NCBI GenBank assembly: GCA_913057685.1 | Contig: CAJXOA010000022.1 | Span: 1 to 39,079 of the forward strand | Direction: 5' to 3' | DNA from: an uncultured Trueperaceae bacterium | GTDB lineage: Bacteria > Deinococcota > Deinococci > Deinococcales > Trueperaceae | DNA length: 39,079 bases | Shown here: one piece after another, positions 15,859 to 24,460 of the stretch | Numbering within the stretch: position 1 is the stretch's first letter | Layout of the letters: every line of letters begins with the position of its first letter | The notes under the pieces: model-generated | Seen by the model: only the letters and a program-made list of their open reading frames with translations | Told to the model about the DNA's origin: nothing | Database searches by the model: none | Translations under genes and position numbers: made by a program

Positions 15859-16920
15859 GTGCCGGAACGCCTCGCGCGCAGCCTGCTCCGGGAGACGTCG
15901 GGCCTGTTCCTGCTCGGTCTCGCGGGCGTGACGTTGCTGTTGTCGATCGACCTGCTGAGCGTCCTGGCGCGCTTCCTCGTCGAGCAGGAGGCGGGGGTCG
16001 GCGCGATCGCGCGGCTGTTGTGGGCGAAGGTCCCGTGGTTCCTGCACCTGGGCCTGCCGGTCGCCGCGACGTTCGCGGTCCTCACCGCCGGCGGGCGCAT
16101 GGGCCGCGACTCGGAGTTGAAGGCGGCGCAGGCGGGCGGCGTCGCCCCGCGCGCCCTCATCGCGCCGCTGGTGGCGTGGGGCGTGCTGGTCAGCGGCGTG
16201 GCGCTGGTCGTCAACGGCGTCTGGGAACCGCGCGCGGAACGCACCTACCAAGCGATCATCGACGACTTTTTGTACGGCCGCCCGCCGGCGGCGTCCGACC
16301 GGGACGTGTCGTTCCTGCTGGAGGGCACCATCTTCCACGCCGCCCGCGTCCGCGCCGACCGCGAGGACCCGAGCGTCGCGCGGCTCGAGGGGGTCCTGGT
16401 GCGGCGGCCCGACGGGACGATCCTGACCGCGGAGAGCGGCACCTGGACGTCGCGCGACGCGACGTGGGGGTTGAGCGACGGCTGGCGCGTCCCCCCGGGC
16501 GGCGCGCCGGAGGTCCGCCCCCCCGAAACGCTGGCGTTCCCGCTGGGGGTCGACCCGACCGCGTCGCTGGCGCGCGCCGACACCGCGACGCTCGGGGAGT
16601 TGCTCGCCCGCATGGAGGAACGCCGCGCCGCCGGGACCGACGTGCGCGACCTGCGGTTCGACCTGCACCGCCGCCTCGCGGACGCCGCCAGCGCCGCGGT
16701 GTTCGTCCTGGTCGCCGCCTCCCTGGCGTTGACCCTCCGCGGGCGGGCGGGCGGCGTGGCGTGGACGATCGTGCTGGTCGCCGGCTTCTGGGCGGTGTGG
16801 ACGTTCACCGCCGCCCTGTTCGACCAGGGCGTCGTCGGTCCGCTGGTCGCCGCCTGGTCGACGCCGGCCGCCGTCGCCGCCCTCGGGGCGGTCCTGGCGG
16901 TCCGGAGCGGGGCGCGGTGA
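15859..16920 (+). CDS. lptF: LptF/LptG-family (YjgP/YjgQ) permease, first copy
   Basis: A 353-aa inner-membrane protein. Hydrophobic segments lie near residues 13-33, 53-75 and 98-118; a soluble periplasmic domain of about 140 residues follows (EGTIFHAARVRA, VRRPDGTILTAESGTWTS), then three more segments from about 270. This 3+3 arrangement around a beta-rich domain is that of LptF/LptG, which with the LptB ATPase extracts envelope lipid and passes it to LptC/LptA. No lptB is in the window. LptF and LptG cannot be told apart safely here; the symbol follows gene order. GTG start with TAGCAT 6 nt before it. Confidence 0.85.
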   Translation: MPERLARSLLRETSGLFLLGLAGVTLLLSIDLLSVLARFLVEQEAGVGAIARLLWAKVPWFLHLGLPVAATFAVLTAGGRMGRDSELKAAQAGGVAPRALIAPLVAWGVLVSGVALVVNGVWEPRAERTYQAIIDDFLYGRPPAASDRDVSFLLEGTIFHAARVRADREDPSVARLEGVLVRRPDGTILTAESGTWTSRDATWGLSDGWRVPPGGAPEVRPPETLAFPLGVDPTASLARADTATLGELLARMEERRAAGTDVRDLRFDLHRRLADAASAAVFVLVAASLALTLRGRAGGVAWTIVLVAGFWAVWTFTAALFDQGVVGPLVAAWSTPAAVAALGAVLAVRSGAR

Positions 16921-17981
16921 CGCGCCTCGGTCGCACGCTGTTGGCGGAGATCGGTCCGCTGTACCTGGCGGGCCTCGCGGTGCTGCTGGTGCTGTTGACG
17001 GTGCAGTTCCTGCTGGGGGTGCTCGCCGACGCCCTGGCGCGCGGCGCGCCGGTCGGGTTGGTGGCGCGCTACCTGTTGTACAAGCTGCCCGCCGCCGCCT
17101 CCGCCGGCCTGACGCTGGCGCTGTTGTTCGCGGCGTTGTTGGCGCTCTCCCGCCTCGTCGCCGACCGCGAGTTGCGCGCCGCCCTGTCGTTGGGGTTGTC
17201 CCCCGCCGCCCTCCTCCGGCCGCTCCTGATCGCGGGCGTGGCGACCGCCGCGGTGGCGTTCGTCAACAACGAGGGCGTCGTGCCGTGGGCGGAGGACCGC
17301 GCCCTCGAGGTGCAGAAGGAGATCCTCCTCGCCGCCCCGTCGACGCTGCTGCAGGAGGGCACGTTCTTCAGCGACGCGCAGGGGCGCAGCCTGTTCCTCG
17401 GGGCGCTCGCGCCCGGTGGGCGGGCGGAGGACGTCGTCATCCTCGCGCCGGGCGGGCGGGACGGCCCCCGCGAGATGATCGAAGCGGACCGCGGTCGCCT
17501 CGACGAGGAGGCCGGCGTGTGGCGCCTCGAGGGGGTGCGGGTCCGCACGTTCGACGGCGGCCGCCCGTCGCTCGACATGCGCGCCGAGCAGGGCACCGTC
17601 CCGGTCCGCGACCTCGCCGCCGCCGCCGTCGGGCGGGTCGACCCGGTCACGCTGCCGCTCGGCGAGCTCCTCGAGCGCCTGCGCGCCGACCGGCGCGACC
17701 CGGCGGCCTGGACGGCGCTCCACCGCAAGGCGGCCGAACCGCTCGCCGCCGTCGCCTTCGCGACGTTCGCGTTGGCGGTCGCGATGACCGGCGTGCGGCG
17801 CGAAACGCCGGTCGGGCTCGTGACGGTGTTGGGCCTCACGTTCGCGTACTACGCGACGTGGAGCGTCACGAAACTGCTCGGCGCGCAGGGCACCCTCCCG
17901 GCGTGGGCGGCGGGCTGGGCGCCGTTCGCCCTCTACCTGGCGGCCGGCACCGCCCTGCTGGCGTGGACGTGGCGGCGGTGA
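16917..17981 (+). CDS. lptG: LptF/LptG-family (YjgP/YjgQ) permease, second copy
   Basis: A 354-aa paralogue of the preceding permease with the same layout: three hydrophobic segments in the first 120 residues (LAGLAVLLVLLTVQFLLGVL is the first), a beta-rich domain around 150-250 (EGTFFSDAQGRSLFLGAL, MIEADRGRLDEEAGVWRLEG), and three C-terminal segments. LVADRELRAALSLGLSP matches the cytoplasmic coupling loop of YjgP/YjgQ proteins ('RxxxELxAxxxxGxS'). GTG overlaps the lptF stop (GTGA), and its own stop overlaps lptD. The two copies should form the heterodimeric core of an Lpt transporter. Confidence 0.87.
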   Translation: MTRLGRTLLAEIGPLYLAGLAVLLVLLTVQFLLGVLADALARGAPVGLVARYLLYKLPAAASAGLTLALLFAALLALSRLVADRELRAALSLGLSPAALLRPLLIAGVATAAVAFVNNEGVVPWAEDRALEVQKEILLAAPSTLLQEGTFFSDAQGRSLFLGALAPGGRAEDVVILAPGGRDGPREMIEADRGRLDEEAGVWRLEGVRVRTFDGGRPSLDMRAEQGTVPVRDLAAAAVGRVDPVTLPLGELLERLRADRRDPAAWTALHRKAAEPLAAVAFATFALAVAMTGVRRETPVGLVTVLGLTFAYYATWSVTKLLGAQGTLPAWAAGWAPFALYLAAGTALLAWTWRR

Positions 17982-20900
17982 CGTCCCGCCGGCCCCGGGC
18001 GCGGCGGGGGTGGGCGGCGCACGAGCGCGTTCCCGCCCTCGCCGCCGCCCGCGCCCTCGCCCTCACCGCCCTGCTCGCAGGCGTCCTCGGGGGCGTCCTG
18101 GGGGGCGCCGCGGCGCAGACGGTGACGATCCGGACCGGTGAGGACCCGAACGCGCGCCTCGAGGTCCGCACCGTGCCGCTCCCGGGCGGCGCGACCCGCA
18201 CGGTCTACGTCGTGACGGCGCGGCGGGTGGTGTTGGAGGACGAGGAGGTGACGGTCCGCGCCTCGCGGCTGGAGTTCGACCCGAGCGAGGGCGTCGTCCG
18301 CATCGTCGGGCGCGGCCGCGTCGAGCGGCCCGGGGAGACGATCGTCGGGGAGGACCTCCGCGTCGAGCTTCGCGGCGGGCGCCTCGACGGCGACGACATG
18401 GTGGTGATCGCCGACGACGTGTACGTCGTCGGGGAGGGCGCCCGCCGGGTGGAGGGACGGATCTCGGTGATGGCGGGCCGCCTCGCGCCGTGCGCGCGGT
18501 GCGGGCAGCAGGTCGAGGATTACGCCTTCGCGGCGCGCCGCATCGAGCTGCTGCCCGGCGACCGCCTGATCGCGTGGGGGGTGGTCGTCACGATCCGCGA
18601 CGTCCCGGTGTTCGCCTTCCCGCTGTTGGTGCTGCCGCTCGCCGACGAGGCGCGCTCCCCGCGCCTCGAGATCGCGTCCGGCAACGCCGACGACCCCGGC
18701 GTCGTGCGGGTCGATTGGCCGTACGTCGCCGGCACGAACGCGTTCGGGATCGCGACGGCGCGCCTGCGCCTCGACGTCGACCCCGCCGCCGGCGGGTTCT
18801 TCGACGGCCGCATCCTGGGCGGCGAGGTGCAGGACGTCTCCCTCGCCCCGAGCGTCGACCACCGCTTCTACGACGCGCGGGGGGCGGGCCGCCTCCGCGT
18901 CCGCTACCAGCCGGAGTGGACGCGCGACGACGGCACCGTCCTCGCCGAGGAACGCCTCGCCTTCACCGCGACGTACGCGAGCGACGGGGCGTCCGGCGAC
19001 CCGGCGGTCTCGCTCCGCCTCGCGCGGGACGACGACGCGCGCCCCGACCTGCTCGAGGCGACGTGGCGGGTGGCGGCGGACCTGGGCCCCTTCCGCGCGT
19101 CGTACCGCACGCAACTGCCGCTGGTGCGCGACCCCGACGCCGACGTCCGCCCGACGTGGAAGGACGGCGGCACGCCGTTCGCGACGCCGTTCGCGCTGCG
19201 CCTCGACGCCGGCGACGGGACGGTCGCCTTCGGACCGTGGCGCTGGGAGGGGGTCGCGGTCGACCTCGGCGCCTTCCGGGATGCGCCCGACCCCACCAAC
19301 CGCAGCGCCCTCGGGGGGGACCGCGTGGGCGACGGGCGGCTCGAGGTCCGCCACCGGCTGGTGCTGGAGCGCGCCCGCCTCGGGAACCTCGAGGTGCGCG
19401 GGTCGAACGCCTTCCGGGGGCGGTACTACGGCTCCGGCGAGCGGCAGGTCGACTGGGCGTCGGAGGTCGCCGCCGACCTGTCGCTCGACGCGTACGGGTC
19501 GCTGGGGCTCACGCTGGAACGCGCGACGGTGGAGGGCGAAACGCCGTTCGCGTTCGAGCGCGCGTCGTTGCGGACCCGCGCCGACCTGCGCGTGCGCGGG
19601 ACGTGGGTGCCGCTGCCGACCCTCGTGCCCGGCACCCGCCTCGAGGGCGACGCCGGCTGGACGTTCGTCGACGACCGCGCGCCCGACGAGGTCGGCTGGA
19701 AACCGACGGAGGTGACGCTCTCGACGTTGGGGGAGGTCGACGTCGCGTCGTTGCGGGCGGTGCACCGCGCCGACCCCCGCCTCCGCGACCTCGGGACGCT
19801 GGACGTCGACGCTTCGCTGCGCACGCCCGACGGGCGGTTCGAGGCGAGCGCCACCCTCGACCAACGCATCGACCTCGACCTGGAGCAGCCGGAAGCGCAA
19901 CGCGACGCCCCGCCCGCCGACGCGGGCGAGGGGACGCTCGAGGCGTCCGCGGGCCTGCCCGACGTCGCGACCGCGGCGCTGGACGTCGGCTGGGACCTCG
20001 ACCGCACCGACGCGGCGGTCGAGGCGGACGAGACGTTCACGTGGACGCCGGTCACGCTCCGCGCGACGCTGGGGACGTCGGCGCGCGGCGACCGCGTCCC
20101 CAGCCTCGCGGCGCGCTGGACGTTCGATCCGGAGGGGGACGCGTTGGCGGAGACGTCCGAGGTGCGCTACACCGCGACCGCCGACGTCGGTGCGTTCCGC
20201 GCGGAGATCGAGGAGTCGTACGGGCCGGCCGGCGCGGCGCCCGGCACGCACCGCGTGCGGCTGGCGTGGGACGACCTGCTCGCGGCGCAGGTGGACGGCG
20301 TGCCGCTGCTGCCGGGCGACGCGATCGGGCTGCCGGAGGACGACACGGCGGCGCGCGACGTGCGGCTGCGCATCGAGGACGGCGGGGGGCTGGCGGGGCT
20401 CGGGCTGCGCGCGGAGCTCCGCGCGACGTTCCGCCCGACCGACGACGGCGACCGCGAACGGCGCGACACGCGCTTCGAGGCGTCGCTGCAGGTCGGCGAC
20501 CGCACCTGGTTCACCGGCGCGTTGCAGGCGGAGGCGGAGGCGTTCCTCGACGTGCCGCTCCGCGACGACGTGCAGCCGGAGGGCTACCTGCGGCGCGCCA
20601 ACCTGGCGGTCGGCGTGGACGTCCTGCGCACCGTCGGCCTGCAGGGGCGCTTCGGGTACCGCGGCCGCTACGACCTCGCCAGCGAATCGGTGGCGTCGGG
20701 CCAGCTGGCGTTCGAGGCGGTGACGCTGACGGTGCGCCCGAACCGGGCCTGGACGCTGGGCGCGACCCTGGACGACACCTGGGAGGTGCGCGCCGACGAG
20801 CCGGCCGACGACCTGCGCCTCGACCCGCGCCCCACGCTGTTCGCCGCCTGGGACCGGTGTTGTTGGGCGGCGTACGCCCGCTGGGACACCCGCAGCGGCG

Positions 20901-21004
20901 AGGTGGTCCTGACGCTCGGCCGGCCCGGCACCCGCGAGGGGCGCGTCCTGCGGTTCGACGAAGGCCCCACCGTCCCGTGGGGCGAGGAGGAGGGCGAGCC
21001 ATGA
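17978..21004 (+). CDS. lptD: LptD/OstA-like outer-membrane lipid transport protein
   Basis: A 1008-aa exported protein: signal peptide with hydrophobic core to about residue 46 (ending GGAAAQ), then an OstA/LptA-like jelly-roll (RVVLEDEEVTVRASRLEF; LRVELRGGRLDGDDMVVIAD) and the conserved link ArgLeu-Ala-Pro-C172-Ala-Arg-C175-Gly leading to a long stretch of alternating beta-strand pattern, taken as the barrel. Near the end comes DRC961C962WAAYARWD. These are the only four cysteines, a pattern like the disulfides of E. coli LptD (C31, C173, C724, C725). Known LptD inserts LPS in the outer leaflet; the cargo here is uncertain because Deinococcota are generally thought to lack classical LPS. GTG start in a GTGA overlap with lptG. 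Confidence 0.82.
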   Translation: MTSRRPRARRGWAAHERVPALAAARALALTALLAGVLGGVLGGAAAQTVTIRTGEDPNARLEVRTVPLPGGATRTVYVVTARRVVLEDEEVTVRASRLEFDPSEGVVRIVGRGRVERPGETIVGEDLRVELRGGRLDGDDMVVIADDVYVVGEGARRVEGRISVMAGRLAPCARCGQQVEDYAFAARRIELLPGDRLIAWGVVVTIRDVPVFAFPLLVLPLADEARSPRLEIASGNADDPGVVRVDWPYVAGTNAFGIATARLRLDVDPAAGGFFDGRILGGEVQDVSLAPSVDHRFYDARGAGRLRVRYQPEWTRDDGTVLAEERLAFTATYASDGASGDPAVSLRLARDDDARPDLLEATWRVAADLGPFRASYRTQLPLVRDPDADVRPTWKDGGTPFATPFALRLDAGDGTVAFGPWRWEGVAVDLGAFRDAPDPTNRSALGGDRVGDGRLEVRHRLVLERARLGNLEVRGSNAFRGRYYGSGERQVDWASEVAADLSLDAYGSLGLTLERATVEGETPFAFERASLRTRADLRVRGTWVPLPTLVPGTRLEGDAGWTFVDDRAPDEVGWKPTEVTLSTLGEVDVASLRAVHRADPRLRDLGTLDVDASLRTPDGRFEASATLDQRIDLDLEQPEAQRDAPPADAGEGTLEASAGLPDVATAALDVGWDLDRTDAAVEADETFTWTPVTLRATLGTSARGDRVPSLAARWTFDPEGDALAETSEVRYTATADVGAFRAEIEESYGPAGAAPGTHRVRLAWDDLLAAQVDGVPLLPGDAIGLPEDDTAARDVRLRIEDGGGLAGLGLRAELRATFRPTDDGDRERRDTRFEASLQVGDRTWFTGALQAEAEAFLDVPLRDDVQPEGYLRRANLAVGVDVLRTVGLQGRFGYRGRYDLASESVASGQLAFEAVTLTVRPNRAWTLGATLDDTWEVRADEPADDLRLDPRPTLFAAWDRCCWAAYARWDTRSGEVVLTLGRPGTREGRVLRFDEGPTVPWGEEEGEP

Positions 21005-22209
21005 GACCGAACCCCCGGAGGAACCGCGCGGCCGCCCTGCTGGCGGCGGTCGCCCTGACGTTGAGCGCCTGCACCGGGACGCAGGAGACGCGGACGCCCG
21101 TCGCCCTGTGGGTCGGCGGGACGCCGGACGGCGGCGCGACCGGCGCGCTGCACGTCCGCGCCACGAACCTGCCGCGCCCCCCGGGGGACGCCCCCCCGCC
21201 GCTGGAGGACGTCCCGTCGCTCCGCGTGGCGTTGCCCGGCCCCGTCACGACCCTGCGGGTGAGCGACGACGGCTCCACGGTGTTCGCGCTGTACCGCAGC
21301 GACGCCGACCGCATCGCGGTGTTCGACGCCTCCGCGCTCGACCTGGCCGACCCCACCTCCCTCGTGCGGACGCGCACGATCGACCTGGGGGCGCGCGTCG
21401 CGGCGGCGCTGCCGGGGTTCGACGCCCCGAGCGACGCCTGCGCGACCGGGATGGACGTGTCGTCCGACGGCGCGTGGGTGGCGGTGACGCACGACGCGCG
21501 GGCGTGCGGGGATGCGACCGGCGTGCCCGAAGCGCTGCTGGTGGACGTGGCGCCGGACGGGACGCGGGCGTTCGCGAGCGTCGGAAGCGACGACGCGCCC
21601 GCCACCCCCCGCTTCGCGGTGCTGGACGGCCGCGAGCGGTTCGCGTGGCTCACACGCGGCGCGAGCGCGGCGGTGCGGACCCGGGCGCTCGAGGCGCCCG
21701 CCGACGCCGACGTGTTCGCGGACCTGGGGCCGTACGAGGACGCGACCGGCCTCGGCGTGGGCGGCGGCGGGCTCGTGGTCCTCGAGGACGACGCGCTCGT
21801 GGCGATCGACGCAGGCGACGGCACCCGCAGCGCGGAGTGGCGGACGGAGGACGACGCGCCGTTCACGGGCGTGATCGACCTGGGGCCGCGCAGCGGCCGG
21901 AGCGACGGCGGGGCGGCGTACGCCCGCACGGCCGGCGGGATCGCCTTCGTCCGCGACGTCGCCGCGGACCCGCGCGACGTCGCCGTGGTCACGGGGCGGG
22001 CGTTCGACCCGCGCGACGCGACGGTCGGGCCGTACGACTACCTGTACGTCGCGCGGCGCAGCGAGGTGGTCGCCTTCGACCTGTTGGCGTTGGCGGGGCT
22101 CGACGCCGACGACGACGCGCTACGCGCGGCGCACGACGCGCGCCTGGACGGCCTCGAGGCGCGGGCGGTGGCGTGGACGTTCGCGCGGGACGGACGGACG
22201 GCGGAGTAG
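21001..22209 (+). CDS. Lipoprotein of unknown function, possible beta-propeller
   Basis: A 402-aa lipoprotein with basic N-terminus, hydrophobic core and lipobox LSAC (C24). The mature part has recurring strands of the form 'TTLRVSDDGSTVFALYRSDADRIAVFDA', 'GMDVSSDGAWVAVTHDA' and 'YDYLYVARRSEVVAFDL', which suggest a beta-propeller, though I cannot assign a family. ATG overlaps the lptD stop (ATGA), so it is the fourth gene of the Lpt operon. By position it could assist LptD as LptE does, but it shows no LptE resemblance and is much larger. Its stop is 3 bp from the convergent plsX stop. Confidence 0.7.
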   Translation: MRPNPRRNRAAALLAAVALTLSACTGTQETRTPVALWVGGTPDGGATGALHVRATNLPRPPGDAPPPLEDVPSLRVALPGPVTTLRVSDDGSTVFALYRSDADRIAVFDASALDLADPTSLVRTRTIDLGARVAAALPGFDAPSDACATGMDVSSDGAWVAVTHDARACGDATGVPEALLVDVAPDGTRAFASVGSDDAPATPRFAVLDGRERFAWLTRGASAAVRTRALEAPADADVFADLGPYEDATGLGVGGGGLVVLEDDALVAIDAGDGTRSAEWRTEDDAPFTGVIDLGPRSGRSDGGAAYARTAGGIAFVRDVAADPRDVAVVTGRAFDPRDATVGPYDYLYVARRSEVVAFDLLALAGLDADDDALRAAHDARLDGLEARAVAWTFARDGRTAE

Positions 22210-22212
22210 CGC

Positions 22213-23274
22213 TCAGGCGTCGGCGGCGTCCGCCCCGTCGGGCGGGTCGGCGGCCGCCGCGTCGGCGAGGGCGGCGGAGGTCCGCCCCACCAGGTCGTCG
22301 CGGACGGCGCGGGCCGCGAAGCGCAGGGCGTTCGCCACGGCGCGCGCGTCGGCGCTGCCGTGCCCGATGAAGGTCGGCGCCTTCACCCCGAGCAGCGGTT
22401 GGGCGCCGTACGTCGAGGGATCGAGGCGCGCCCCGATCCGCTTCAGGGCGGGCTTCGCGAGCAGCCCCCCGAGCGTCGCGCGGGGGCCGGAGCGCAGCGC
22501 CTCGCGGATCCAGCGGAACAGGACGCGGGCTTCGCCCTCCGCCAACTTCAGCGCGACGTTGCCGGTGAAGCCGTCGGTGACGACGACGTCGGTGGTGCCC
22601 TCGAGCAGGTCGCGGCCCTCGACGTTGCCGTGGAACGTCACGCCCGGCGTGTCGGCGAGCAGCGGGTAGGCGGCGCGCACGAGCTCGTTGCCCTTGCCGG
22701 GCTCCTCGCCGATCGACAACAGCCCCACGGTGGGCCTCTCGACGCCGTGCACCAGGCGCGCGTGGACGCTGCCGAGGACGGCGAACTGCTGCAGCATGCG
22801 CGGTTTCGCGTCGGCGTTCGCGCCGACGTCGAGGAGGGTGACGGGGCGGGCGGCGGCGGGCAGGGTGGCGGTGATCGCCGGCCGGTCGAGACCGCGGACC
22901 CGCCCGAACGCCAGCAACGCCGCGGCGAGCGTCGCGCCGGAGTGCCCCATCGACACGAGCGCGGAGGCGTCGCCGGCCTTCACCGCGTCGGCGGCGACGC
23001 GGACGCTGGCGCCGGTGCGGCGCCGCACGTCGGTGGCGGCCTCCTCCATCGCGATGACGTCGGGGGCGTGACGGACGGCGAGCGTCCCGGCGGCGAGGGC
23101 GTCCGCCGCGTCGGGGCGGGCGTCGAGGGCGGCGGCGAGCGCCGCTTCGTCGCCGACCAGCAGGACGCGGACGGCGTCGCGGTCGTCGCGGACGGCGGCG
23201 AGGGCGCCGTCGACCGCAGCGTCGGGCATGCGGTCGCCGCCCATGGCGTCGAGGGCGAGCGGGGGGGTCGGCAC
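22213..23274 (-). CDS. plsX: Phosphate acyltransferase PlsX
   Basis: A 353-aa cytosolic enzyme that turns acyl-ACP into acyl phosphate for glycerophospholipid synthesis. Family marks run throughout: LALDAMGGD at the N-terminus, SMGHSGAT, RPAITATLP, LLDVGANADAKP, VGLLSIGEEPGKGNE, VVVTDGFTGNVALK and HGSADARAVANAL. A short Ala/Asp-rich tail ends the protein. GTG start with TATACT 6 nt upstream. It stands alone, divergent from the pseudouridine synthase gene, and is not with fabD/fabH as in many bacteria. Confidence 0.96.
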   Translation of the reverse strand: MPTPPLALDAMGGDRMPDAAVDGALAAVRDDRDAVRVLLVGDEAALAAALDARPDAADALAAGTLAVRHAPDVIAMEEAATDVRRRTGASVRVAADAVKAGDASALVSMGHSGATLAAALLAFGRVRGLDRPAITATLPAAARPVTLLDVGANADAKPRMLQQFAVLGSVHARLVHGVERPTVGLLSIGEEPGKGNELVRAAYPLLADTPGVTFHGNVEGRDLLEGTTDVVVTDGFTGNVALKLAEGEARVLFRWIREALRSGPRATLGGLLAKPALKRIGARLDPSTYGAQPLLGVKAPTFIGHGSADARAVANALRFAARAVRDDLVGRTSAALADAAAADPPDGADAADA

Positions 23275-23280
23275 GCGGGG

Positions 23281-23286
23281 AGTATA
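23281..23286 (-). promoter_or_regulatory. -10 element of plsX (leaderless)
   Basis: TATACT, the closest match to TATAAT among these hexamers, is followed by CCCCGC and the GTG at 23274. The plsX and pseudouridine synthase promoters share a 56-bp intergenic space. Confidence 0.65.
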
Positions 23287-23317
23287 GCCCCGACCCCGCG
23301 GGGGGCCGGGGCGGCGC

Positions 23318-23323
23318 TACACT
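23318..23323 (+). promoter_or_regulatory. -10 element of the RluA-family gene (leaderless)
   Basis: TACACT is followed by 7 nt and the GTG at 23331. Confidence 0.6.
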
Positions 23324-23330
23324 CGCGGGC

Positions 23331-24269
23331 GTGGAGATCGAATCGTTCGACGCGCCGGCGGGGGAACGCCTCGACGTCGCCATCGCGCAGGCGCTCGCGA
23401 CGTCGCGGACGGCGGCGAAGGACCTGGTGGACGGCGGGCACGTGACGGTGGACGGCGCGCCGGTCGGGAAGCCCGCGACGACGTTGCGGGGTGGGGAGAT
23501 CGTGACGGTCCAGCGCCCGCCGGCCACGCCGGCGTTGGTGGAACCCGAGGACCTGGGGGTGGAGGTCCTCTACCAGGACGACGACCTCGCGGCGATCGAC
23601 AAGCCGCCGGGGGTCGTGGCGCACCCGACCGCGTCGGTCCGGACCGGGACGGTCGTCAACGCCCTGCTGGGCCGCATGGAGCTCGCGAAGGAGGACGTCT
23701 ACGACCCGCACCGGGAGGACTACCGGCCGGGGATCGTGCACCGCCTCGACAAGGACACGTCCGGCGTGATGGTCGTCGCCAAGCACGACGCGGCCCACCG
23801 GGCGTTGGCGGACGCCTTCAAGAAACGCCACACCGTCAAGGAGTACGTCGCGATCGGGGTCGGGGACCTGCCCGACGAGGTGGAGGTCGACGCGCCGATC
23901 GGTCGGCACCCGGTGCGGCGGCAATCGATGACGGTGGGGGGCGGCAACGCGAAGCCGGCGACCACCCGCGTGCGGGTGGTGGCCCGGGCGGCCGGGTACG
24001 TGCTGGTGAAGGCGACGCCCCGCTCGGGCCGCACCCACCAGATCCGGGTGCACCTGGCGCACGCCGGCGCGCCGATCCTGGGCGACGTCGTCTACGGCCG
24101 CGCGAGCGGCGCGATCGCCCGGCAGGCGCTGCACGCGTGGCGGCTGACGTTGCCGCACCCGCGCGACCACCAGGCGATCGCCTTCCGCGCCGACGTGCCC
24201 GCCGACGTCGTGGCGGCCTGGACGGCGGTGGGCGGCGCCTGGCCCGACGAGCTCGACGCCCCCGACTGA
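23331..24269 (+). CDS. RluA-family rRNA pseudouridine synthase with S4 domain
   Basis: A 312-aa RluC/RluD-type enzyme that isomerises uridine in large-subunit rRNA. Residues about 13-58 form an S4 RNA-binding domain (ERLDVAIAQAL, ASR-like TSRTAAKDLVDGGHVTVDG). The catalytic loop is HRLDKDTSG with D140. Other family blocks are AIDKPPGVVAHP, SGRTHQIRVHLAHAG and ILGDVVYG. The S4 domain and length fit RluD best, but RluC is possible. Leaderless GTG start. A structured non-coding region of about 190 bp follows it. Confidence 0.92.
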   Translation: MEIESFDAPAGERLDVAIAQALATSRTAAKDLVDGGHVTVDGAPVGKPATTLRGGEIVTVQRPPATPALVEPEDLGVEVLYQDDDLAAIDKPPGVVAHPTASVRTGTVVNALLGRMELAKEDVYDPHREDYRPGIVHRLDKDTSGVMVVAKHDAAHRALADAFKKRHTVKEYVAIGVGDLPDEVEVDAPIGRHPVRRQSMTVGGGNAKPATTRVRVVARAAGYVLVKATPRSGRTHQIRVHLAHAGAPILGDVVYGRASGAIARQALHAWRLTLPHPRDHQAIAFRADVPADVVAAWTAVGGAWPDELDAPD

Positions 24270-24460
24270 GGCACCCCCCACGACGAGGTCCCGGCGGAGA
24301 GGCCCCGGAGGAGGGGCCGACCCGACCCCGGCCGGGGGGCGTCTCGGCCGTCCGCCCGGACGTGCACCGCTCGGGCCGAGGCGGCCGACACCCCGGTAAC
24401 GCAGCCGCGGCAGGCTGGGGCTCTCGCGGGCGTTCGAGCCAAGATTGGAGGAGACACCGC
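24270..24460 (+). promoter_or_regulatory. Structured GC-rich leader before the LuxR-type regulator
   Basis: This 191-bp gap is full of self-complementary segments. GGCCCC/GGGGCC (24301-24306 with 24313-24318) could terminate the preceding gene; it has no T-run. CCCCGGCCGGGG (24326-24337) is a palindrome. CTCGGCC (24343-24349) can pair with GGCCGAG (24374-24380), or, shifted by a base, TCGGCCG (24344-24350) can pair with CGGCCGA (24382-24388). Then come CAGCC/GGCTG (24402-24406 with 24413-24417) and GGCTC/GAGCC (24419-24423 with 24436-24440), the latter just before the Shine-Dalgarno GGAGGAG (24447-24453). It may be a regulatory leader. No known riboswitch consensus was recognised and the promoter is not clear. 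Confidence 0.4.

Noticed and set aside
24343-24440. tRNA or a known riboswitch in the leader before the LuxR-type gene
   Set aside because: No cloverleaf, TPsiC-like arm or known riboswitch core could be traced; only hairpins are supported.
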